Source of the DNA: Chelonoidis abingdonii
Lineage: Eukaryota > Chordata > Testudines > Testudinidae
Assembly (NCBI RefSeq): GCF_003597395.2
Contig: NC_133777.1
Span: 14,483,917 to 14,547,916 of the forward strand
DNA length: 64,000 bases
Direction: 5' to 3'
This document shows, piece by piece, positions 33,665 through 44,198 of this stretch. Each line of letters starts with the position of its first letter. Positions within the stretch are counted from its first letter, which is position 1. Under the pieces are notes generated by a model. The model was not told where the DNA came from, ran no database searches, and saw only the letters and a list, made by a program, of their open reading frames with translations. The translations under genes were made by a program, and so were the position numbers.

Positions 33665-33867
33665 CCAGCAGCCTTTGGCAGTATGCCTGCGGGAGGTCCG
33701 CCGGTCCCGCACCTTCGGCGTACCCACCGCTGAATTGCTACTGAAATGTGGGACCGGCGGACCTCCGGTAGGCATGCCTCCAAAGGCAGCCTGACGGCCG
33801 CCCTCATAATGATCGGCAGGCCGCCCCTGGCATGCGCTTGGTGCGCTGGTGCCTGGAGCTGCCCCTG
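33665..33867 (+). mobile_element. hAT-type fragment with hairpin, right end
   Basis: Two inverted arms, 'gcctgcgggaggtccgccgg' at 33684 and 'ccggcggacctccggtaggc' ending at 33771, surround 'tgctactgaaatg'. The right end 'ggtgcctggagctgcccctg' is a hAT-like terminus related to those of 18803-19048 and 32430-32938. No matching left terminus or target duplication was found, so it is probably 5'-truncated. Confidence 0.6.
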
Positions 33868-34723
33868 ACTACAGAAAAAGACATCCAATTACAGACAGCC
33901 AAGAGAAGGATAGTAGCAGGGTGACCAGAAGATAAAAGCGAAGCAGCAGTAGGAGGAGAGCCATATTTTCAAACTAAAAATGAGCTAAGTGTGCAGAATG
34001 GAATTATATTTCAAAGACAGAGTGGTTGACCTAACCTTATTACACAGGGATGTCATGCAAAAAACACCACACCTCACACCTGGGCATGCACAGCTGTCTT
34101 AGCCAGGCTTGAGTGTGTGTTTGTTGGCCAGCAAAAAATACATAACTCCACTTCTTGATAGAAGGATCAGAATGTAACAGCTGCCAGTCACATGATAACC
34201 ATCAGCAGAAAGAGACTCTCCGACCACATGAGCTGCCCAAGTGACCAAGAAAAAGGTGGGAGCCGACTTCTTTACCTTCAATGAAAAGCAATATTTGATT
34301 ACAGTGGACTATTATTCAAATTTTTGAGAGGTCATTGCCTGATACAAAGAGCAAGTCAGTGAGCGGCAAACTGAAGGCCCACTTTGTGAGCTATAGCTTT
34401 CCAGACCTTGTATTAAATCGACAATGGACCCCAATTTCCTTCAGAAGACTATAAGGAATTTGCTTGCAAATGGGAGTTTGGCCATCACAGTTCCTCCCCG
34501 GAATATCCATAGAGTAATGGTAGGGTGGAATCAGCTGTGAAAAAGGCTAAGAGACTGCTACACAAGGCTATTTCTTCCAGTTCTGACCCCTTCTTAGCAT
34601 TTTTGGCACACAAGCGTACCCCATCACAGGGGTGCCAAAAGAGTCCAGTGCAGGCATTGATGGGACAAAGGACCAAAATCCTGCTACCAGTGAGAAGAGA
34701 CCTGTTGAAGCCAAAAGTATACA
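33868..34723. other. Unassigned non-coding DNA
   Basis: No gene or recognised element. Confidence 0.4.
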
Positions 34724-34731
34724 GCCTACAG

Positions 34732-35091
34732 CAGTGGTTCTCAACCAGGAGTCCAGGGGGGCACGTGCAGGTTTCAGGGGGTCCACCAAGTAGGGGCAGT
34801 AGTAGTCTTGCTGGGGCCCAGGGAAAAAACCCAAAGCCCCACTATGCGGGGCTGAAGCCCAGGGCCCCAAGCCTTGCCACCTGGGGCTGAAGCCAAAGTC
34901 TGAGCAACTTAAGGCTTCATTGGGACTCCTGTGTCATGGGGGCCCCAAGCAATTGTCCTGCTTGCTACCCCCTAACACCAGCTCTGGCTTTTATATGCAG
35001 AAAAACAGTTGTTCTGGCACAGGTGGGCCATGGACTTTTTATAACATGTGGATGGGGGTGGGGGGAGAAAGAAAAAGATTGAGAATCCCTG
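34732..35091 (+). mobile_element. Non-autonomous hAT transposon, 360 bp
   Basis: Starts CAGTGGTTCTCAACCAGG and ends GATTGAGAATCCCTG. Flanking 8-mers GCCTACAG (34724-34731) and GCCTAGAG (35092-35099) match at seven of eight positions. Similar termini to 6723-7740 and an interior with repeated 'ggggctgaagcc' phrases. Frames on both strands are explained by the repeat. Confidence 0.9.
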
Positions 35092-35099
35092 GCCTAGAG

Positions 35100-36854
35100 G
35101 AGATGGCCAATAATCAGAGAAAGCAGGCACTAGAGCACAGCAGATCAGCCAAGAATCCACCAGCCATGGAGACAGGCATTCCTGTGAGGACCAGCCATTA
35201 GAGAGACCCCAGAAAGAATGGACTAAACGAGTCATGAGGGGTGCAGTGGTACCAAGCTCATACAAGGTGACAACACAAAAGGGACAACTGAATTGAAGAA
35301 ACAGGAAATACTTACAAGCCAGCAGGCACAACACCCAGAGAAAGCCTACAATGATACAGAGACCATCAAAGAACACAGGGGCAGAGAACCATCCAGTAGC
35401 CAACCCCTAAAGTGAGGGAGAAGATGCCACAGAGAGACAGTTTGCTAGAATCAGAGGCAGGTGACTGGGAGACAGAGATAGGTCACTACCAGGGGGGTCA
35501 CCTGTTGAGGAGACTAAACTATCTCAAAGACTATAACCAGCAGAGTTTGTGCTAAAGAAAAGACTCCATACTCCGCTATGTGCTGGCAACCTTTGCTGAA
35601 GGGATGCAAGGTGGGGATTTGGATATCAATTATTTATTTTTAATTTTTATATTAAAATGTTTATACAAATCAGGAAGCTGTATCATGATCAGTGCAACTG
35701 GACTGAGAGGGCCCATGTTCCCTGGAGGGAACATTCCTGAAGGGACACTAGCAAGACAGAGAATGTGAGCAACTGAGCTGGAAGCAATGCAGCAGCCACG
35801 GGGAGAGAGCAGTGCACAGGATTTTAAAAACTTCCACTTGTTCAACTTAACCTGCATTCAGTTTCACTCTTTAATCATGAAACAGGCCCATCTCTCGTTT
35901 AAACTGTTCAGAATTATAGTAAGGCACTTGTAGGCTCTCTTCCAGCAATTTGTTTACAAAATTCAGAGGACATCTTAGGGGAGAAAGCCAAATGAAGGCA
36001 GCTACAGACCAAAGAAGGGAAGCCACACAAAAAACCTGATGACATGGACTAAGTTAAATTGCATATGGGTATCATATTTTGCAAAGGCCTAATGTAAAAC
36101 ATCGAAAAACAGAAAAGGAAGAAATACATTCCCTGACTGTGATGTATTGGAATGGATACAGCCAGGAAACAAATCGTTTAGAGATGAGCATTTCTTTAGC
36201 TTGTCCCCACAAACAAAGTCACTGGGATTTCCTCTCGCTATGGATCTCTGCAACTCAGATCAATTTAAGAAGGAAAAAAACCAAAATACTCTTTGAGCTA
36301 CAATGCACCAGAGATTCGCAACCTGCAGAGAATCTGTGCACATGAATAATGGAGCTATCAGCTGGCATTTGCTTTCCTATGTGTATGGATGCATGCTACT
36401 GATAAAGCTTCAGCATAATGTACCTCACACTTAGGTCATGTCCTTCACATGAAGTATCACAAAACTGTCAGAGTCAAGAATTTCTAATTATCACTTAGCA
36501 TTCCAGTATATATCAATATGACAGAAGGAAACAACTGACTCCACCTCTCTAAAGTGATATAAAATACTCCCTCAGCACTGATTACTGTAGATCTACTGTG
36601 CAGACTGACATAGTGTCCATGTTAATCTTATCCTAGCCGAGAAGTCACCACAGCTATTATATGAATCTCTTCCAAATTGTTCATCTGGTCTCCTATAGCA
36701 ATTCAGTAGTTCTCCATGAATATGCATGAAATACATAACATCTCTTTTCCTTTCAACACTGTGAGAAAGTAGCGTGGGGAAAGATTGTTTCATTTTTATG
36801 ACCACACTGTTGACATTACAGAAAGGCCAAAGCTACAGCCAGGATTTAAGAAAT
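35100..36854. other. Unassigned non-coding DNA
   Basis: No gene or recognised element in about 1.75 kb. Confidence 0.4.
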
Positions 36855-36930
36855 CTGAGTTAATTTCCTGGTTCTGCCATAGACTTCCTGTGAGACCTTG
36901 GTCAGATTACTTAAGGGACAATCTGAAGAC
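36855..36930 (+). repeat. MIR-like SINE core fragment, forward
   Basis: Contains 'cctggttctgccatagactt' and 'ctgtgagaccttggtcagat', matching the central part of the forward MIR-like SINE at 25884-26037. Short and diverged. Confidence 0.5.
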
Positions 36931-37115
36931 CACTAAAGTCAACGGGAATCTGTGTAAATAACTGGAAAAAAGTGCATTTGCTCTCCTAATACATCTTTTT
37001 CTTACCCTGGTGCAAGTCTTTTAGTTTACAAGAAGAAAGCATCAAATATACAAAATACAGTGCAAATAAAACTGTGTGCTTTATTCCTGAATAATTAGAA
37101 GTAAACTGTATAATC

Positions 37116-38670
37116 CTGGACATATAGGGCTAGAAGGGACCTTGAGAGGTCATCTAGCCCATCCTTCTGAGTTGAGGCAGGACCAAGTAGACATAAACCA
37201 TTCCTGACAGGTGCTTGTCTAACCTGTTCTTTAAAACTTCCAGCGATGGGGATTCCACAATCTCTCTTGCAACCTATTCCAAAATTTTACTATCTGTAGT
37301 TAGAGTTTTTCCTGATATCTAACCTAAATCTCCCCTGCTGCAGATGAAGTTCTTGTTGTCCTACCTTCAGTGGGAGAACAATTGATCACTATCTCTTTAT
37401 AACAGCCCTTAGCATATTTGAAGACTTATCAGATTCCCCACTCCATCTTCTTTTCTGAAGTCTAAACACACCCAGTTGTCTTAACTTTCCATCGCTGGTC
37501 AACTTTTGTAAACCTTTTATCATTTTTGTTGCTCTCTTCTGGACTCTCTCCAATTTGTCCACATCTTTCTTGAAGTGTTGCACCTAAAATTGGACACTCC
37601 AGCTGAAGACTCAACTAAAACAGAACAATTACCTCCCTTGTCTTACATATGGCATTCCTGTTACTATACCCACAATGATATTAGTCTTTTCCTCAACTGC
37701 ATCACATTGTTGGCTTATACCAATATGAGAGACATTGTAATCCACAGATCATTTTCTGCAGTACTACTGCCTAGCCAATTATTTCCCATTTTTGTAGTTG
37801 TGCATTTGACTTTTCTTTCCTAAGTGAAGTACTTTTCACTTGTCTTTATTGAATTTCATCTTGATATTAGACCAATTCTCCAATTATCAAGATTATTTTT
37901 AATTCTAATCCTGTTTGCCAAAGTTCTTGCAACACCTCCCAGCTTGGAGTCACCCACAAATTTTCTAAGCATACTCTCCACACCATTATCGAAATCTTAA
38001 TGAAAACATTGACTAGTATTGGATCCAGGACAGATCCCTGGGGGACTCTACTAGGTACGCCTGCCTTGTTTGACAGCAAACCATTGATAACTACTCTTTG
38101 AGTATGGTTTTTCATCCAGTTACACATGTACCTTACAGTAATTTCATCTAGGCCATGTTTCCCTTGTTTGCTTATGAGACTTGTGTTGCACTGTGTCAAA
38201 AGCCTTAGTAAAAATCAAGATATATCACATCTACTGCTTCCTCCTATCCAGTAGGCCAGCAACCCCATCAAAGAAGGAAGTTATGTTGATTTGGCAAATC
38301 TATGTTATCTATTTATTCTTGACAAATCTATGTTGTCTATTAATCCCCCTATTATCCTCTAGGTGCTTCCAATTTGATTGTTTAATAAATTTGTTCCAGT
38401 ATCTTTCCAGTATCAAAGTTAGGTTGATTGATCTATAATTTCCTGGGTCCTTGTTGTTCCCCTTTTAAAAGGCAGGTAATACACTTGCCCTTCTCCAGTC
38501 CTCTGGGACCTCACCCATCCTTCATGAGTTCTCAAAAATAATTGCTAATGGTTTCAAGCCTGCTTCAGTTAGTGCCTTAAGTACCCTAGGATGAATTCCA
38601 TGAGGCCCTGCTGACTTCAATATATCTAACTTGTCTAAGTATTATTTAATTCTTCATTCTTTATTGTGGC
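37116..38670 (-). mobile_element. CR1 LINE, about 1.55 kb, reverse, RT to 3' end
   Basis: The reverse strand starts near 38670 and ends at 37116 in a CR1 3' end ('gggctagaagggaccttgag' on the plus strand). Moving along the minus strand it encodes SAGPHGIHPRVLK (frame decayed), then at 38199-37867 RVPQGSVLDPILVNVFI, followed in a shifted frame by a FVGD remnant where active CR1 has FADD. Further on, at 37583-37389, QKRATKMIKGLQKLT appears. Frames are broken many times. The endonuclease domain is missing by 5' truncation. It is clearly inactive and old. Confidence 0.92.
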
Positions 38671-38974
38671 TCGTGCTCCTTCCCACTTCCTATTTTGTAA
38701 CTGATTTTAAACAAAACTTGATTACAATAGATCATCACTAATTCACCTAATGCTTGGGAAACCACTGCGAATTACCTGTCAATATTCAAAATTTAATAAA
38801 TAAAAAAATCACAATTAAAAAAATCAGAAAACATTTTGTTCATTTAAGTTGTCAACTGCAGTTTATTGTTTCTTTAATTATTTACAATATAATACTTCCT
38901 ATTATACTAGTCAATATATCGTATGACATTTTGTATTCAGTCTTAATATAGGACACTTCACTAGAGTGTCTTCC
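38671..38974. other. Unassigned AT-rich DNA
   Basis: No gene recognised. It contains a 20-bp identity with 41744-41763 at 38943-38962, suggesting a fragment of the DNA element near 41.3-41.8 kb. Confidence 0.4.
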
Positions 38975-39470
38975 TAGAATATTTGCTTTCCACTTTTCCA
39001 TTGTGAAATGAGGTCTTTTGTTCTTCTTGTGTCGCACATCCTGATGACATCGGCTTTTATTGATTTTGTGACTTGAACGTAAGCATCAATGTACAGCTCA
39101 AATGATAGTGTTCTTGTGTTGTGACTTGCAACAAATAGTTGAACTGTTCTTTTAGCCATTTTCTGTTTTTCATCCTGTGCTACCCTGGGTTGTGAGTGTT
39201 GGTTAGGCCATCGCATGATTCTATGCTCAATTTCCCAGTTTGTTCTCCTGTGTACAGCTTGTTTGGGAGAAGAATTTTTGCAGCAGAGCATTCAGGGTGC
39301 TGGCCCGTGTGCCCTGTAGCTGCGGTACCCCTTCCACTTTGTCTGGATTTTCCTAGAGTAATAGAGGTGCAGTCAGACTCCTTACTACCCTGGACGCTAG
39401 CTCGATACCTTCTCGGTTTGATCAGACCTGCCGGAGCATACATTCTGCCATACTTCACTGTCAAACCTCA
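38975..39470 (-). mobile_element. RTE-like LINE endonuclease fragment (possible)
   Basis: A reverse frame at 39291-38974 encodes QLFVASHNTRTLSFE, then ADVIRMCDTRRTKDLIS. This resembles the start of the apurinic endonuclease domain of RTE-clade LINEs, where an N-R-T-L line is followed by a D-V-I-G-L-C/T-E-T-R-R line. Here the catalytic glutamate position reads D (CDTRR). A second reverse frame, 39464-39180, overlaps upstream and may be 5' sequence. The element ends abruptly near 38975, so all of the reverse transcriptase is absent. Alternative: an unrelated chance frame. Confidence 0.5.
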
Positions 39471-40529
39471 GTCACCCCACACCAATGCTGAGCTAGGATT
39501 TTGTGGGAGCATCTGCTATGAAGTCAGAGGTGAAAGGAAAACAATTGGATCTATTATTGAGTTAGTGGGTTAGCAAGGAGTGGCTTAGCGTGGTTATACT
39601 GGGGATAGCTTTCTAATAGAAACACCAAATGTACCTTAAGACCCCAGTCCTGCCAACACATTGATGAGTAATTTTATGCACATGAGAAGTCACAAGAAAG
39701 AAAGTTACAAACTGTCTGTTTCCCCTATATGGAAAATTATAGCTGTAATAACATAAGATCCATTGAAAGGGTAATTTGAGCAAAGAGTTTTATCTTCAGA
39801 ACAAATAAATGTTGAAAAACAACTGGAGTTTATCTTATTTATATAATGATTTCTAATAAGTTTCTATGGAAGGGACATTACCTCCGATCCTTATCTTACA
39901 AGGAATGGATCCCATGAAATCCCACTTGATCCTCCAAAATGTTTTAAATTATTAAGAGTGAGGGGAAAAAAAGTGCTTCTGTTGTAGGTAAACATTTCCT
40001 CACATCAGAAAGTCCAATGTCTTGAAAACTGCCAGTTGAGATATAAGTTGCTCAGACTCAAGCTGCTTAGGAACTTCATTTATTTTGAGAAGTAATTACA
40101 TACACACAAATCTGAAATATGATCATAGATGGGATCATCATGGCAAATTAAATCTTTGAAGAGTAATAGTAATAGACTTATTAACTTCATAATAAGTCCA
40201 TAAAAAAAATCCACTCCCCAACTAGCCACAGAAAAAGAATTACCAAACCTCAAGAGAAATGATTGTCTCAGTTGTGAGCTGCAAAAATGTATTTTCATTT
40301 CATTTGTACCACAACTCATTCCCATATTTTATTGGGGAAACTTTTTGTACAGATAACTTCTTATCCCTCAGTTAATTTGACCCAATCATCTCTTTGCCCA
40401 GTAGGGGAAATAGCAGTTTCAAAGCTGATTATTAGCCTTACATCGCTAGTAACTATAGCCCCTGGGCTGACATACTCACTGTCTGAGGAACATATTAAAA
40501 TGTGTGTCTTTTTCTTCATTGTCCTAATT
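39471..40529. other. Unassigned non-coding DNA
   Basis: No gene or recognised element. Confidence 0.4.
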
Positions 40530-40615
40530 TATAGAAGAGGAAACTGAGACAGAGAGACTAAGTGACTTCCCCAAGGCTATACAGGTGGTCAGTGGCAGTG
40601 CTAGGAACAGAACAT
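40530..40615 (-). repeat. MIR-like SINE fragment, reverse
   Basis: Contains 'agaggaaactgagacagaga' and 'aagtgacttccccaaggcta' followed by 'tggcagtgctaggaacagaa', the reverse form of the SINE. Confidence 0.8.
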
Positions 40616-41317
40616 AAGAGTTCATTACGTAACCTGAGAAAGAGGAGGAATGATCATGTTATACCACGCCCTGCTATCTTTATTCTTCCTTTCAAAATTC
40701 AGTTGGTACATTTGAGCTGAGATATCTCTGCTAGCTATATTTGTGCAACTGGTACTTAGGAACCCTGGTTTAGAGTCTGATCTGGAGAACAGTCCTACAA
40801 AAGTTTAGAGGTAAAAATTTTTTACAAAATCAGCATGGTGAGGACTATGAAGGCATAGAAAGTTGGACTCCACATGGACCCCAATCAGGAGACAATGATA
40901 GGCTTCAGCAATATACGTTCCAGCTGTGACCTGACTTGCTGTTCCTGAGGACTTTGACTAAGAAGTTTAAAATGGAAGTGCACACAAACAGCAGACATAT
41001 ATTGCCTACATTTTTCAAGTTTTGATTTGCATTAGGTAGCAACAGCTCAGGCAATGTATACTGGGACTGTTTCATTGATTCTATTTCACCAGCAAAGAGC
41101 AATTGCAAAATGGCCCCCTCACATAAGAAGGGTTTCCTGGACTGAGAAGACTACCCAACAAGTGTTGCAATTATAGAATTTTCATTGAGCCTCACAGAGT
41201 TGAATCTAAATGGATCAATGGAACTCTGACAATTAACACCAGCTGAAGATCTATCCCCAGATACGTACTATTGAACATTTAAAGACAATATGACCAGCCA
41301 GATACAACACAGTTAAA
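40616..41317. other. Unassigned non-coding DNA
   Basis: No gene or recognised element. Confidence 0.4.
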
Positions 41318-41845
41318 GCTGGTTTACACACAACTTTAGCAGAAATAACTCCATTGGTTTAATTCACACCTTTAGTTATTTTGCTGCACGTTTGTGTGTG
41401 GACATTTATTTTGAAATAAGTGTCCTTTTGGGTTTAGCTTAAGACAGGGAAAAAGTGTTTATGGCTAGTCTACACTAGAAAGGAGATGACACTTACAGAG
41501 GGAAAGGGGATCTTGTACTGGTATAGTTAAACCACTGCCCCAAATGACATAAGTTATACCAGCAAAAGGAGTCTCCTGCTGTTATAGTTGCATTCACAGA
41601 GGGGAGGGGAGGTTGCCAGCATAGCTAAATCAGTGTAGGTTATGGAATTTTTCACACCTTTGACAGACACAGCTTTGTTGGCAAAACTCTGTAGTCTAGA
41701 CCTGGCCTTAGCTTAAGTTGGTCAAAAAAATACTTAAGCTAAATTAATATAGGACACTTCACTTCCAATATAAGTGTGCACACAGGGACTTATACAGAAA
41801 TAACAAAAGGTATGACTTAAAATTAGTTTAAATGTCTGTGTGCAA
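41318..41845. mobile_element. Palindromic DNA element interrupted by a MITE
   Basis: The outer arms are inverted: 'gtttacacacaactttagca' and 'cacacctttagttatttt' on the left, 'gaaataacaaaaggtatgac' and 'aatgtctgtgtgcaagc' on the right. A second inverted pair is 'gtgtgtggacatttattttg' with 'aatataagtgtgcacac'. The sequence 'tttagcttaag' is split from its continuation 'gcttaagttgg' by the MITE at 41462-41707. I infer an old non-autonomous DNA transposon of unknown superfamily. Confidence 0.6.
41462..41707 (+). mobile_element. Harbinger-type MITE, 246 bp, TTA target duplication
   Basis: Starts TGGCTAGTCTACACTAG and ends CTGTAGTCTAGACCTGGCC, with TTA on both sides (41459-41461 and 41708-41710). 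This is the classical Harbinger 3-bp target. It lies inside the palindromic element 41318-41845. No coding capacity. Confidence 0.82.
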
Positions 41846-42938
41846 GCTAGCACTTCACCAAAAAAGATCAGTATTCAACTAGCTGGAAGAATCAAGAAAG
41901 TGAATTCTGTAACAGATACAAAAATCAAATGAGTAAGAGGGAGCCTATGAATGGCGAACAGCAGGCCACAGAAAAATCAAAATTTCAGCATAACTAATAA
42001 CAACTGTCAAGAGATGCAATCACACCTCCCTTAGGAGGAAGCTACTTGGCCAAGGACCCTCAACTGAGGAAAAACTGACCCCAGCCTAGTCCTGAGTGAA
42101 CCTGGAGATGAAGAACAGACCTGCCTGTTTACTGTGTCTGCAGGTTGGCAATTTAGGGCAAGAAAGGATCAGCCAAATATGGAGAAGACAGTAAGATTAG
42201 AGAAGATTAGGATTCCACTGAGGTGTCTGGAATGATAACCAAACCTATTCTAAATTATGAGAAAACTGCAAATCATGCTCTTTCATTCAGAGCCAGAGGA
42301 TCTGATTCTGTATCCTTGGCAACAGAGTTTGGGAACAACAAGGCACTCTGGCAGCCTGTGCTTTAATGGAAGAGACAATGCTTCACATTGAGGAGTTGAT
42401 ATAGAGGAGGTAAAGAATTTCTCTCGCTCCATCTGGCTTTTCTCTTTACTGTGCCTCCTAATAAAGTTTATTCATTTCTGTTGATTGGTTGAAGCAATTG
42501 AAACAAAAGGAGAAATCTGCATAACTGTCAGGCTCACATATTTATGGGACACAAAACATGAGGAATACAAACTCAAGGGTCACTTTGACGATGTTACCTT
42601 GACTATGGTGCACACAGTCCACATTCCTGCCCAAGAGCTCCTTTTCTATGGTGCGTCATTAGACAGCGAACAAATAAATACAATTAGGTATGATTTCTTT
42701 TGTGAAGCAAACTAACAAAAGCTAAGACATGGAAAGTTAACTGATAATACTATTCTATTATACATTTGTAAACAGAAAGGGGGACAAAGATATTAAGGTG
42801 AAGCTGAAAGGTCTGCCTCAGCTTCCAATACTTCTTGTGTGATATCAGTCATTAAAAGAAAACAAACTTCATTAAAGGTCAAGAGAAAAAAAAAACAGAT
42901 TGGGCAACACAGGGTGAAATCGTGGTCTTGGTCACTAC
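41846..42938. other. Unassigned non-coding DNA
   Basis: No gene or element recognised. A frame at 42485-42715 (76 codons) has no recognised domain. Confidence 0.4.
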
Positions 42939-43100
42939 GGGTATGTCTACACTGCAATTAAAAACCCGTGGTGGGCTCGTACCATCTGATTCAAGCTGCA
43001 GAGCTGCTTCATTGCTGTGTAGATTTCTGGGCTCGAGATTCAGCCTATGTCGGATGGCATGGGCCAGCCGTGGGTTTTTAATTGCAGTGTAGACATACTG
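42939..43100. mobile_element. Short Harbinger-type MITE with 27-bp perfect arms
   Basis: The 27 bases at 42941-42967, beginning GTATGTCTACACTGC, are the exact reverse complement of 43072-43098. The inner flanks ('gtggtgggctcgtacc' and 'ggcatgggccagccgt') are inverted with mismatches. Target duplications are not clear. Shares the GTCTACAC motif with the other Harbinger-type elements. Confidence 0.85.
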
Positions 43101-43134
43101 CAAGAGGAAAGCTGCATATCTATTTAAAATACTT

Positions 43135-43345
43135 ATATGCCGCCTCTCATTACCATAGTAGCCGAGAACCTCACAGACTTTAATGTGTTTATCCTCATGA
43201 GGTACGGAAATGCTATTTTACAGATGGGGAACTGAGGCATAGAGACACTAAGTGACAACCAAAGGTCATACAGGAAGCCTGTGGTGGAGCAGGGACTTGA
43301 ACGCAGATCTCCTGAGCTGTGCCTTAAGCACAAGGCTCCCTCAGT
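43135..43345 (-). repeat. MIR-like SINE, reverse
   Basis: Contains 'ttttacagatggggaactga', 'caaaggtcatacaggaagcc', 'gcagggacttgaacgcagat' and 'gccttaagcacaaggctccc' in the reverse order of the SINE. The frame 43133-43360 on the reverse strand is this repeat. Confidence 0.82.
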
Positions 43346-44099
43346 GGATGGCAACCTCACTTAAAATCGGTAGGGATCATTGGTCTGAGAGCTAGCTAGT
43401 ATATTATATATTTCTATTTTCTACCAACCCAGTAGATAATCTCTGCAGAAGTTAGCCTTGGCTGCAATAACTTCCTGGGGGAATGTGCTATGGGAATTGA
43501 GGATGCTCAGCATTTTGCAGGATTGGTCCTAAGTTGGCCACCATATTAACAAACAAAAGAAAAGGCTTATGCAACAACATAAAAAAAGAATAATTCCATT
43601 GCAATTAGAGAAGAGGCCAGACAGGCATGGAGCACAGCAGCTGTCATCATTCACTGCAAATAGGCATAAGGAGGCTCATTTTGTTGGAGGTCTGTGGGGA
43701 TAATTGAAAATTAATATTTTATTCATTCAGAGCTTCTCTCTCATCCCTCACTCAAATTGTCCTGTCTTTTGCTAGCTTTCCTCTAAACCTTTCCATTAGA
43801 GAGGGGGGGAAAAACCAATGTTAATATAATGAGAGAATAATGGGGTATTAAAAATATACTTGTAGATGCATATAGCGGTGTTGCTTTACTGAAGGGGGTG
43901 CCATTCAGCATGGTACTTAAGCACACAAGTAATCCCATTGACTTCAGGGTGACTACTCATGTACCTAAAAGACCTTACTGAATTGGGGCCTTAGGCCTGA
44001 TCCTACAGACACGTAACTCAATGGGATTATCCAGGGACCTGAAGTTAAGATCATATGTAGTATTGCAAGATTGGAGCGTGAAGGGCTGCCTTTTTCTTA
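43346..44099. other. Mostly unassigned; palindromic repeats at 43905-44055
   Basis: 'tggtacttaagcacacaagt' and 'aatcccattgacttcagggt', followed by 'cctgatcctacagacacgta' and 'caatgggattatccaggga', match the palindromic short repeat family. The rest is unassigned. Confidence 0.45.
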
Positions 44100-44198
44100 A
44101 ATCCTAATCGGTGCATTTATCCTCACGTTACCCTCTGAAGTAAGGAAGTGCTAATATCCCCATTTTGTAGATGGGGAACTGAGGCACAGAGACACTAA
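44100..44198 (-). repeat. MIR-like SINE, first half, split by a Harbinger element
   Basis: Contains 'ctaatatccccattttgtag' and 'atggggaactgaggcacaga', then stops at 'gacactaa', where the Harbinger element begins. The second half resumes at 46236. Together they form one reverse SINE. Confidence 0.88.
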
